From positions 1-38,135 of IMG/VR virus record IMGVR_UViG_3300030098_004691: 38,135 bases of DNA; one strand, written 5' to 3'. Below are positions 1-7,096 of the stretch, one piece after another. The first letter of the stretch is position 1, and every line of letters begins with the position of its first letter. The notes beneath the pieces are model-generated. The model worked only from the letters and a program-made list of their open reading frames with translations, searched no databases and was not told the origin of the DNA. Both the position numbers and the translations under genes were made by a program. This DNA is from a virus.

Positions 1-98
1 GACTGTTTCACAATCCTGGCATTTAATTTCACCGGAACAATCATCCTGGGGTGTCAACATAAAAGATCCATCTTCAGTAACTAATTCACCATCACATT
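1..98. repeat. Terminal direct repeat, left copy (circular overlap)
   Basis: Bases 1-98 are identical to 38037-38134; base 99 (g) differs from the last base 38135 (a). An overlap this short, with a gene reading intact across it, is what an assembler leaves when it closes a circular or circularly permuted genome, giving a unit of about 38,036 bp. It is probably not a biological terminal repeat. Confidence 0.9.
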
Positions 99-156
99 GA
101 GTGCAACCCCCGTAAATGGCCAGGATTTTATAAGACCTGATGGTTTTCTTTTTCAT
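1..156 (-). CDS. Small zinc-ribbon protein, 5' part (gene crosses the circular junction)
   Basis: The frame starts at ATG 156-154 and is open to base 1; it continues at 38036 and stops at 37980, giving about 72 residues. The protein begins MKKKTIRSYK and carries a CTQC pair, then a DDC and a KCQDC pair, so it has enough cysteines for one small zinc ribbon. Its start lies inside the end of the preceding gene (153-362, same strand), and its stop overlaps the HTH gene start by ATGA, which indicates translational coupling in a leftward operon. Its function is unknown; small zinc ribbons in phages often bind nucleic acid or a host protein. Confidence 0.75.
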   Translation of the reverse strand, partial: MKKKTIRSYKILAIYGGCTQCDGELVTEDGSFMLTPQDDCSGEIKCQDCETV

Positions 157-362
157 CGGTCCTTTATATCTGAAGGTTTCACAACATAAGCATCTACGCT
201 TTTTGAGATCGGTGCAACAGCAACCTTGCCATCCCAGTGTCCCTGGATTTTGGAATCCTCAAAAAAGTAGGGATGATCCATGAATGTTTCATTGGGTGGT
301 CCCTCAAAATAGTAAACGATTACTGGGGTGCCCATGGGGATCACTTTGTTTCTAGGGTCCAT
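153..362 (-). CDS. Small hypothetical protein of the reverse-strand cassette
   Basis: This is a 69-residue acidic/neutral protein starting MDPRNKVIPMGTPVIVYYF. It has no cysteine pairs, no membrane segment and no family I recognise. Its start is supported by the leader CCAGAAAGGCAAA placed three bases before ATG, the same motif found ahead of other small genes here. It overlaps the next gene in the operon by four bases. The many beta-branched residues in the first third suggest a small beta domain, which is inference only. Confidence 0.65.
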   Translation of the reverse strand: MDPRNKVIPMGTPVIVYYFEGPPNETFMDHPYFFEDSKIQGHWDGKVAVAPISKSVDAYVVKPSDIKDR

Positions 363-386
363 AATTTGCCTTTCTGGATAATTTTA

Positions 387-560
387 TTATTTATTGCTGC
401 ATCTAGGGCAAAGATCTTTTTTACCAATAGTCCAACCTAGTTTTCTTGCATAATGAATGGTTCGGTCCATTGATCTGATTGATATTGAAAATCTCTCATC
501 ACAACTATGGAAATGCTCTTTTTTGCCATCACAATAAATTTTTTGAACTGTATTTCTCAT
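387..560 (-). CDS. Small zinc-ribbon protein (57 residues)
   Basis: Reading the reverse strand from ATG at 560-558 gives 57 residues beginning MRNTVQKIYCDG and ending CPRCSNK. Cysteines at about positions 10 and 20 and a terminal CPRC (51-54) form a four-Cys zinc-ribbon pattern. The SD-like AGAAAGG lies seven bases before the start, directly after a stable UUCG hairpin. An ATG two codons upstream in another frame meets a stop at once, so 560 is the usable start. It belongs to the leftward operon; the function is unknown. Confidence 0.65.
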   Translation of the reverse strand: MRNTVQKIYCDGKKEHFHSCDERFSISIRSMDRTIHYARKLGWTIGKKDLCPRCSNK

Positions 561-578
561 ACCATTGCCTTTCTGAGT

Positions 579-594
579 GGGGTCCGAAGACCCC
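579..594 (-). promoter_or_regulatory. Intercistronic UUCG-tetraloop hairpin
   Basis: On the - strand the sequence is GGGGTC-TTCG-GACCCC, a perfect 6-bp stem closed by C(UUCG)G, the very stable tetraloop. It lies just after the stop of the gene at 603-803 and just before the SD of the gene at 387-560. There is no T-run after it, so it looks more like an mRNA stability or processing element than an intrinsic terminator. Confidence 0.6.
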
Positions 595-602
595 GTTGAG
601 TT

Positions 603-803
603 TTACCACTGAGAATTATTCAGTGCTTGGATGATTCCATCTTTGTTGGGTTCGACATCAATGACTGAGATATGGCAACTTTCCATATTCCATTCATTTT
701 CTTTGATTGCCTTCATGATTTCTTTTTTTGATCTGGCATAATAACCACCTCTGCCAGCATCATGTTCTGCTTTGCAGTCTGACTGCACTTGCCAAATTTT
801 CAT
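603..803 (-). CDS. Small hypothetical protein of the reverse-strand cassette
   Basis: This is a 66-residue protein starting MKIWQVQSDCKAEHDAGRGG. The ordered pattern YYARSKKEIMKAIKENEW followed by HISVIDVEP looks like an alpha/beta domain with a helix after a Gly/Ala/Arg-rich turn. I have a weak memory of short phage and plasmid proteins with a similar 'SKKEI ... NPxKxGIIxALN' layout but no function. The start is fixed by the leader AATTATCCAGAAAGGCAAAA directly before ATG. It is flanked on both sides by RNA hairpins. Confidence 0.65.
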   Translation of the reverse strand: MKIWQVQSDCKAEHDAGRGGYYARSKKEIMKAIKENEWNMESCHISVIDVEPNKDGIIQALNNSQW

Positions 804-844
804 TTTTGCCTTTCTGGATAATTGAATGGATCTGCCATCATCAG

Positions 845-868
845 TGATCTAGAGATCAACCTAGATCA
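845..868. repeat. 8-bp perfect inverted repeat
   Basis: TGATCTAG (845-852) and CTAGATCA (861-868) are perfect inverted copies with an 8-base spacer. They lie beside the UUCG hairpin at 870-887, so the leftward mRNA would carry two tandem hairpins between its first and second genes. A protein-binding site is equally possible. Confidence 0.5.
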
Positions 869-869
869 G

Positions 870-887
870 ACACCCCCGAAGGGGTGT
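870..887 (-). promoter_or_regulatory. Intercistronic UUCG-tetraloop hairpin
   Basis: On the - strand ACACCCC-TTCG-GGGGTGT is a perfect 7-bp stem closed by C(UUCG)G. It sits five bases after the stop codon of the gene at 893-1057. It repeats the design at 579-594. On the + strand it reads as a CGAA-loop hairpin followed by a short T-rich run, so weak termination of + strand transcription is possible. Confidence 0.6.
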
Positions 888-892
888 TTCGG

Positions 893-1057
893 CTATTTTA
901 TATATCCTTTCCGTTTTGCCCACTTTTCTAATTTCCCGGTATTTTGATAAGGTTTAACTCCCCATGCTTTTCTCCACTCATCACAATCTACACATCCACA
1001 TCCTTCTGTCAGGTCAGGTGAATTTTTGATTATTTTTTCCATAGTTAAATTTTCCAT
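893..1057 (-). CDS. Small Cys-rich protein, first gene of the reverse-strand cassette
   Basis: This is a 54-residue basic protein starting MENLTMEKIIKNSPDLTEG, with a CGCVDCDEW cluster (three Cys within six residues) followed by a Lys/Arg/Trp-rich tail ending KRKGYIK. The start at 1057 is chosen because the leader CAGAAAGGCAAAT lies immediately before this ATG; a longer frame from 1111 would begin upstream of the inferred transcript start. It resembles short phage proteins with a CGCxxC knuckle, possibly metal binding. It is the first gene after the leftward promoter. Confidence 0.6.
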   Translation of the reverse strand: MENLTMEKIIKNSPDLTEGCGCVDCDEWRKAWGVKPYQNTGKLEKWAKRKGYIK

Positions 1058-1109
1058 ATTTGCCTTTCTGATTTTATTCGATCTGGGTTTATTCCCTGAC
1101 CTTGAATAC

Positions 1110-1138
1110 ACTATAGTTTACCCATTGGGTAAAGTCAA
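1110..1138 (-). promoter_or_regulatory. Sigma70-type promoter of the reverse-strand cassette with internal operator
   Basis: On the - strand there is a -35 TTGACT (1138-1133), a 17-bp spacer and a -10 TATAGT (1115-1110), a near-consensus housekeeping promoter with start near 1103. The spacer holds a palindrome, TTTACCC-ATT-GGGTAAA (1117-1133), which overlaps the -35. A repressor bound there would block RNA polymerase. The XRE-type protein at the end of this operon (37663-37983) is the obvious candidate, as autoregulation; this link is inference. Confidence 0.75.
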
Positions 1139-1205
1139 CAATTATTTTAAAGAAAGTTCATTTTTTTTTATTTTTTTTCACAGCAAGGGTGTAACCCGTT
1201 GAATC

Positions 1206-1214
1206 TGCTACAAT
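1206..1214 (+). promoter_or_regulatory. Extended -10 promoter candidate for a leaderless portal mRNA
   Basis: TGCTACAAT (TG-n-TACAAT) ends eight bases before the portal ATG at 1222, so transcription would begin at or within a base or two of the start codon. No SD sequence is visible between it and ATG. No clear -35 is present, as expected for an extended -10 type. A T-rich tract (about 1159-1178) precedes it. Confidence 0.4.
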
Positions 1215-1221
1215 CTTCGGT

Positions 1222-3357
1222 ATGGCAGAAGAAGAAATTTCCGAAGATTCTGGATACCAGACCGGGGTTCCACCAGAATTTGATGGTCCAGAACCCATGG
1301 ATGAATCGGATGTCGATGCTTATGTCGGTCATCTTCTTGAAGATGCAATCGACTATATCGATGAATTATCCGAAGACCGGATCACATCCACTGAATATTA
1401 TTCCGGGCACCTTCCCAAACAGGATGAAGATGGTCGTTCATCCGTTGTCAGTTACGATGTCAGAGACACTGTAAATTCGATCATGCCTGTTCTCATGAGA
1501 ACCTTTTTTGGTTCCAAGCAGATCATGCAGTTCACACCCAGAGGACCAGAAGATGTGGAAATGGCCCAACAAGCCACTGACTACATCAACCATATTATTC
1601 TTGAAGAAAATCAGAATTCCTTCAGCCATTTCTATGCTGCATTCAAGGATTGCCTGATCAAGAGAACAGGAATCCTGAAGTATTGGTATGAGAAGACAGA
1701 AAACGTATCAACATCGAAATACACCGGTCTAGATGAAGCACAAGTGCAGACTCTGGCCGGTGCTGATGGTGTTGAGGGGGTGGATGCATACCAAAGAGAA
1801 GGGGAAGGTGGGCAACCCCTTTATGATGTCATCATCAAACGAAGAACGAATGATGGCAGAATCCGGGTGGAAGCATTGCCACCTGAAGAATTTATCATTG
1901 ATCGAAGGGCAAAGAATGTTGACGAAGCAACAGTTGTAGGGCACCGATGTTATAAGACTCTTTCTGAACTTCAGGCTTTAGGTCATGACATTGAAGAGCT
2001 TGAAGAATATGCCGGTACTGATGACGAATTCGATGTCAATCAAGAATACACATCCAGACATTCAGAAGCACATAACCGGGGTCCAACGAATGTGGAACCG
2101 GCCAGTCGGAAGGTTCTTTATATCGAATGTTTCATGAACCTGGATGTGGATCAGGATGGGATTTCTGAACTACGAAGGTTGATTTGTGTCGGAAACAAAT
2201 ATCATGTGATCGTTAATGAACCATGTGATTACAAGCCCTTTGTTTTGATGACACCAGACCCGGAACCACATGCTGCAGTTGGTTCCTCAATCACTGATAT
2301 TGTAGCGGACATTCAAAGAATCAAGTCCTATATCTTGCGGAATGTAATGGAAAGTTTGGCCATGAGTGTCACACCCAGATTACTCGCAACTGAGGGACAA
2401 TGCTCACTTGAGGATGTCATGAATACAGAACCCGGTGGAATCATCAGAGTAAGAAACACTGCTGCTGTATCTCAACTTTCGATGCCATTTGTGGGACAAC
2501 AGGCATTACCAATCTTAGGTCTTCTAGATGAAATCAAATCTTCCAGAACGGGAATCACAAAACAGTCCCAAGGAATGGATGCAGAAAGTCTACAGTCATC
2601 CAGTAGAGTGGCCATCGATGCCACTTTTAAGGCTGCAGCAGCCCACATGGAACTCTTGGGAAGAATCCTGGCTGAGACAGCAATCAAGCCCTTATACAAA
2701 GGTGTTCTAGGACTGGTCTGCAGATACCAGGACCGGGAAAAGATGATCCGTTTACGGAACACCTGGATTCCAATGGACCCCAGATACTGGGATGCATCCA
2801 TGGATGTGACAGTCGATATCCCACTGGGTGGAGGATCAGATTCTGAGAAACTGACAGTCCTGTCATCGATGCTTCAAAAGCAGGAACAATTGATCAAGGA
2901 AATGGGTCCAGAAGGTCCATTAGTGAACCTCAGACAGTATTATCAGACCCTTGGGAAAATGCTGAATCTTGGTGGATACAAAGATGTGAATCAGTTCTTC
3001 AGTGATCCAGCAAATTATCAACCACCACCCCCGGAACCACCGAAACCGACCCCAGATGAATTATTTGTTCAAGCTCAGATGCAGAAGGTCCAGTCTGACA
3101 TGATCAATGATCAGGCAAAACTTGAACTGGACCGGGAAAAAATGCTGCGTGATGAAGACATGAAACGTGATCAATTTGAAGCAGAACTTCAGTTGAAGAT
3201 TTCTGAATTGGAATCGAAGCACAACACCACCATCGATCAAGCAAACATTAAAGCCATGATGGAAAGGGACCGGGAAATGAACCGGCAACAGACTGAAATG
3301 GCAAAGATGCAGATGCAGCAACAGATGCAACCTCAACAACCTCAAATGCCCCAATGA
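1222..3357 (+). CDS. Portal protein (SU10-like)
   Basis: This 711-residue protein forms the dodecameric ring through which DNA enters and leaves the capsid. The N-terminal third has the portal pattern seen in SU10-type podoviruses: an acidic start, 'STEYYSGHLP', then 'VVSYDVRDTVNSIMPVLMRTF' split around residues 75-95, where the virus-wide 'D(V)xDTVxxxMPxLxRxF' motif sits. The centre includes 'GITKQSQGMDAESLQSSS', typical of portal crown/stem segments. The last ~90 residues are a charged coiled coil ending in a Met/Gln-rich tail. The length matches the family. The large terminase is the nearest upstream + strand gene on the circle, interrupted only by the reverse cassette. No SD precedes the start. 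Confidence 0.85.
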   Translation: MAEEEISEDSGYQTGVPPEFDGPEPMDESDVDAYVGHLLEDAIDYIDELSEDRITSTEYYSGHLPKQDEDGRSSVVSYDVRDTVNSIMPVLMRTFFGSKQIMQFTPRGPEDVEMAQQATDYINHIILEENQNSFSHFYAAFKDCLIKRTGILKYWYEKTENVSTSKYTGLDEAQVQTLAGADGVEGVDAYQREGEGGQPLYDVIIKRRTNDGRIRVEALPPEEFIIDRRAKNVDEATVVGHRCYKTLSELQALGHDIEELEEYAGTDDEFDVNQEYTSRHSEAHNRGPTNVEPASRKVLYIECFMNLDVDQDGISELRRLICVGNKYHVIVNEPCDYKPFVLMTPDPEPHAAVGSSITDIVADIQRIKSYILRNVMESLAMSVTPRLLATEGQCSLEDVMNTEPGGIIRVRNTAAVSQLSMPFVGQQALPILGLLDEIKSSRTGITKQSQGMDAESLQSSSRVAIDATFKAAAAHMELLGRILAETAIKPLYKGVLGLVCRYQDREKMIRLRNTWIPMDPRYWDASMDVTVDIPLGGGSDSEKLTVLSSMLQKQEQLIKEMGPEGPLVNLRQYYQTLGKMLNLGGYKDVNQFFSDPANYQPPPPEPPKPTPDELFVQAQMQKVQSDMINDQAKLELDREKMLRDEDMKRDQFEAELQLKISELESKHNTTIDQANIKAMMERDREMNRQQTEMAKMQMQQQMQPQQPQMPQ

Positions 3358-5864
3358 CCACATATGATCGAAATCGTTCTGTCTTAACACAAGGTAGGGC
3401 ACCGACTATATGGGATGACATCACAGACTGGATGGCAGCAAATACCTGGGACACCACATTACCCCAGGATGCCGGTCCTGCAGTTCAACAAGGATTGATT
3501 GGTCTTGCCAAGGATATGACACCAGTCGAAGGTCAACGAAGATCAGCAATTAGATCAGGTCAGGAATGGGATAAAGCACAACAACAATTCAGGGAAGGTC
3601 AATACCCTCAAGCAGCAGCATCGACAATATGGTCAGGATTAGAAGCAACCGATGCAGCACTTCCAGCACTTGGCTTGATGGGCACATTAGCATCAGCACC
3701 GATTGATGCAGCAAGATCTCTCAAAAAACTTTCAACAGCATTTGATCCAAAAGCTGAAGGAACACCAATCTTCCCGGTTCGTGAAGAAATGACTGAAAGG
3801 GTCTTAGGTGAAAAATTACCGGAAGGTCATTATGTAGATCCAAGAACATTAAAAGCTGAAAAAGTATCTATTCTTGATGAAGCAAATTTTAATGTAGGAA
3901 GGATTGATGTCACCGGTGATAAAGAGAGTTTTGTAATTCAAGGAATCCGGGGTGAAAACAATATTTTAGACATGCCATCAAACGGCATTGCATCCCCTGG
4001 AAGCCAAGTCCAAACCAATCTAAATAAACGACATAAAAACCACTGGAGATGGACTGATGCAGAAGGGAAAACAATCAAGGGTCCACTCAGTAAGGAAGGA
4101 AATGAAATAGGTCAGATTATATCTGTTCAAGGTTCCGATGGGCATCATTATGCTTTGGTCGCAGACCTTGAAGGGGGGAACCTCTGGAGAAACCGGAAAA
4201 ATATTGAAAAAAGAGCAGAACCAAGGCTAAGACCCTCAACCAGAGGTGATATTGAAAAAGGTAATGTTGTTGCGTATTTCACAACACCTGGAGGTAACAC
4301 ACACCCGGTTTATGATCAGATCTCAGTTAAGCCTAAAACAACTGGTTCAATGGATGTCAGGAAAGATGTTCCAGTGACATACCGGGGTAAGGATATTTCT
4401 GAATTTAGTCCAGAAGACTGGGAGGCATTTGGAAAAGAATTTGGTGCAAAAAGAATCGGGCCATTAACCCAACCAGTTCAGTTTCGATATACAGATGGTG
4501 AACCCTTTGAAATCCCTGGTGCATTAGATGGTGAGTTCACTTATTACGATATGCTGTATATCAAGAACCAAGGAATCGATCCTTCCAGGATTCCTAAAAA
4601 ACTTCATGCTGAAATTCAAAGTAAAATTGTCAAAAGTGTTATGCCTCAAGACCTTAGTGATGCCCAATTATTCAATCAAATGGTCTTTGGGTTAACATCA
4701 CCAAACAACCCACTGTTCCCGAATGAACTTGCAGTATCAAGGGTCAGAACAAGGTCTAAATCTGACATTGACAGAATTGCAAAGATGATTCCTTGGGAAC
4801 CTGGGGCAAATGTTTCAAAAGAAAAACGTAATGCAGCAAATGCAAAAATTGCTAAATTTTTCGGGGTCCAAGCATCAGGCAAAGGTGGGTTAGGTGTCAG
4901 GGGTTCAGCCGATTACACCAATATTGCTGAACTGGCAAAAATGTTCCAAAAGAATCCTAAATGGTTCCGCAAAAAAGACACTGAAGGATGGGATGATTAT
5001 GTGGAACGATTAATGTCTCAAACCCGTGGATTGAGTGCAAAAACTGCTTCATTTGCAGGAGTCTGGCAAGACCCTGTCCATGCAGCCATAAGTGCTGTTG
5101 ACCGACATATGGCAAAGATTTTCCAAAAGAAGATTTTCAAGAATCAGGAAGCAAGAAATGCATGGGAAACGAAAGTTATTAAAGCCTGGAATAAGAAAAT
5201 TGATAAACGTGCAGATTTAGCCGGTCAAGTTGGAAGAGGTGAAATAACACCACAAGATTTTGAGGATGAAACAAGAAACCTTTTTGGTGCCGGGAATAAA
5301 AAAGTCAATACCTTGAAGGAAATGATGGAACAAGGTGCTGGTGAAGGACACTTTGTTGACCAAATTCTGGCTGAAGTTTCAAAACCAAAGAACATGGCAA
5401 TGAGGTCAAAAGGTAAAAAAGATTTTGGGCAAGTGAATAAAAATGTGCCTGAAAACATGCAGCCTGAAAGCTTTGTGGTTGAACCAGAAAAAATCAGTCT
5501 AATCGGTGATGTTTACCGGAATGCACTCAAGCAAAATGAGATAGCAGCCAGGAAGGATGGTCTTGGTCTTTTTGCATCTCAATGGATGCTCTGGGATAGG
5601 CAACGAAGAAGGATGGAACCCCATGAAATAATGCACCCAGAACTGAATCTTCTTCCAGCTTTATCTTTGGAGCAAGCACAAGGTGCTAAACAGGCACACC
5701 GGAAACTAGGATTCACAAACTACCAGAAAAGTGATGACACCCAACAATTGATGCCTACTAAGCCTGGGCCATCTCAAGGGGTCACACCAAGTCAATTAGC
5801 CACTATTGGATTACTTCCACCGGCTATTGCTGCACCACTTCTTTATGAAGAAAGGAATCAATGA
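3354..5864 (+). CDS. Large virion-associated protein with HhH-GPD-like signature
   Basis: This 836-residue protein starts by an ATGA overlap with the portal stop. I recognise no full-length family, though similar long proteins follow the portal in other podophages. Residues ~370-590 form the most conserved-looking block: 'LYIKNQGID', then 'FGLTSPNNPLFPNELAVSR', 'GLGVRGSADYTN' and 'GLSAKTASFAGVWQDP...AVDRHM'. The last stretch matches the helix-hairpin-helix plus catalytic Asp layout of HhH-GPD DNA glycosylases (G-x-K-T-A then VD-x-H). The N-terminal region has short hydrophobic segments (LPALGLMGTLASAP) and the C-terminus has a hydrophobic run before YEERNQ. It is probably an internal or ejected virion protein; the enzymatic idea is unproven. 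Confidence 0.7.
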   Translation: MTTYDRNRSVLTQGRAPTIWDDITDWMAANTWDTTLPQDAGPAVQQGLIGLAKDMTPVEGQRRSAIRSGQEWDKAQQQFREGQYPQAAASTIWSGLEATDAALPALGLMGTLASAPIDAARSLKKLSTAFDPKAEGTPIFPVREEMTERVLGEKLPEGHYVDPRTLKAEKVSILDEANFNVGRIDVTGDKESFVIQGIRGENNILDMPSNGIASPGSQVQTNLNKRHKNHWRWTDAEGKTIKGPLSKEGNEIGQIISVQGSDGHHYALVADLEGGNLWRNRKNIEKRAEPRLRPSTRGDIEKGNVVAYFTTPGGNTHPVYDQISVKPKTTGSMDVRKDVPVTYRGKDISEFSPEDWEAFGKEFGAKRIGPLTQPVQFRYTDGEPFEIPGALDGEFTYYDMLYIKNQGIDPSRIPKKLHAEIQSKIVKSVMPQDLSDAQLFNQMVFGLTSPNNPLFPNELAVSRVRTRSKSDIDRIAKMIPWEPGANVSKEKRNAANAKIAKFFGVQASGKGGLGVRGSADYTNIAELAKMFQKNPKWFRKKDTEGWDDYVERLMSQTRGLSAKTASFAGVWQDPVHAAISAVDRHMAKIFQKKIFKNQEARNAWETKVIKAWNKKIDKRADLAGQVGRGEITPQDFEDETRNLFGAGNKKVNTLKEMMEQGAGEGHFVDQILAEVSKPKNMAMRSKGKKDFGQVNKNVPENMQPESFVVEPEKISLIGDVYRNALKQNEIAARKDGLGLFASQWMLWDRQRRRMEPHEIMHPELNLLPALSLEQAQGAKQAHRKLGFTNYQKSDDTQQLMPTKPGPSQGVTPSQLATIGLLPPAIAAPLLYEERNQ

Positions 5865-6136
5865 CAGAACCAACACCCCAGGAAGCAATCAAAAAAGCAG
5901 AACGTGCCAAGGCAATTCTTGCAGATCCAATTGTCACTGAAACATTTGAGACTCTTGAAAAGAATTATTTTGAAGCATGGAGAGATACAAACCCAGAAGA
6001 CTCTGAAGCAAGGGAAGCCATGTGGCAATTATTATGGGCATCAGCAGAGTTCCGAAGGCATCTTAGTGTTATATTACAACGTGGCCAATTTCACAAAAAC
6101 CATTTGGATAAAGTGAAAAAGCGTCAAAAGTCTTAA
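5861..6136 (+). CDS. Small helical protein between portal block and scaffold
   Basis: This is a 91-residue, mostly helical, charged protein starting by ATGA overlap with the preceding gene. The segment 'LEKNYFEAWRDTNPEDSEAREAMWQLL' (split at residues ~32-58) is a layout I associate with small proteins found between portal and scaffold genes in many podophages ('DxEARExxWxxL'). The function is unknown; a role in capsid assembly is inferred from position only. The C-terminus is strongly basic (KVKKRQKS). Confidence 0.7.
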   Translation: MTEPTPQEAIKKAERAKAILADPIVTETFETLEKNYFEAWRDTNPEDSEAREAMWQLLWASAEFRRHLSVILQRGQFHKNHLDKVKKRQKS

Positions 6137-6160
6137 CCTTCATTTTAGAAAGGAGCAACC

Positions 6161-7081
6161 ATGGACGGACTCCAAGCAGCAGAAGGTGCATTTCAGGAAA
6201 TGTTGTCCGGGGAATCCGACACACAACAAGAACTGGAAACTGATACCGGTGATGAGAATTTTCAGGATTCAGCATCGGAAATAGAAGAAGAGGAAATTTC
6301 GGAGGAAATCAATGAGTCTGCACAAGAACCTGAACCAGCTTATTATCAAGTTCAAATCGATGGTGAGCAACATGAGGTCACACTTGATGAAGCACTCAAA
6401 GGATACCAACGACAATCCCACTTCACCAGATCGACCCAAAAATTAGCCGAAGAACGCAAAGCTTTTGAAGCAGAGCAACAGGCACTGAGACAGGAACGGG
6501 ATCATTATTCCCAGCAACTGAATCAGATTTTGAGTCAGCAACAAAATGAGCCAGAACCAGACTGGGATCAACTCTATGAGAATGATCCTCTGGAGTGGAT
6601 GAAGCAGAAGGAATCTTTTCGGGACAGAAAAGAGAAAATGCAGAATCTGCAACTGGAACAACAGCAATTAATGTATCGGCAACAGCAGGAGCAAGCCCAA
6701 GCACAACAGGCACATCTTCAGCAACAGCAAGCAACATTAGTTGATGCAATACCAGAGTGGAGAGATCCACAAGTGGCTCAAGCCGAAAAGGCCGGGATAA
6801 GAGACTATGCAAAGTCTTTAGGTTGGCAGGATTCTGAGATTCAGAATATCTCAGATTTCAGAGCAGTTTTAGCATTGAGACAGGGATGGAAAGCTCAGTC
6901 TGCAATGGAACGTGGCAAAACGAAGATCCGACAAGTACCAGAAGGAATCCGACCAGTGTCACCAGGATCTGCACAACAGCAACCAAGGCAACATACTCAA
7001 CTAGCAAAATCCCGGATGAAATTGGCAAAATCTGGATCTATGAAAGATGCAGAAGCAGTTTTCAAAAACATGTTTACATAA
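6161..7081 (+). CDS. Capsid scaffolding protein
   Basis: This 306-residue protein lies directly upstream of the major capsid protein. It has a very acidic N-terminus (residues 15-65), a short folded segment ('YYQVQIDGEQHEVTLDEALK' at ~66-85, a beta-hairpin plus helix that many phage scaffold proteins share) and a long Gln/Glu-rich coiled coil (~95-205). The C-terminus is basic, as expected for the capsid-binding end of a scaffold. It has a good SD, AGAAAGGAG, eight bases or so before ATG. It directs procapsid assembly and is normally lost before or during packaging. Confidence 0.8.
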   Translation: MDGLQAAEGAFQEMLSGESDTQQELETDTGDENFQDSASEIEEEEISEEINESAQEPEPAYYQVQIDGEQHEVTLDEALKGYQRQSHFTRSTQKLAEERKAFEAEQQALRQERDHYSQQLNQILSQQQNEPEPDWDQLYENDPLEWMKQKESFRDRKEKMQNLQLEQQQLMYRQQQEQAQAQQAHLQQQQATLVDAIPEWRDPQVAQAEKAGIRDYAKSLGWQDSEIQNISDFRAVLALRQGWKAQSAMERGKTKIRQVPEGIRPVSPGSAQQQPRQHTQLAKSRMKLAKSGSMKDAEAVFKNMFT

Positions 7082-7096
7082 CAACAGGAGGTCAAC

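Noticed and set aside
6423-6812. 129-codon open frame on the - strand
   Set aside because: Antisense of the Gln-rich scaffold coiled coil; Gln codons read backwards avoid stops.
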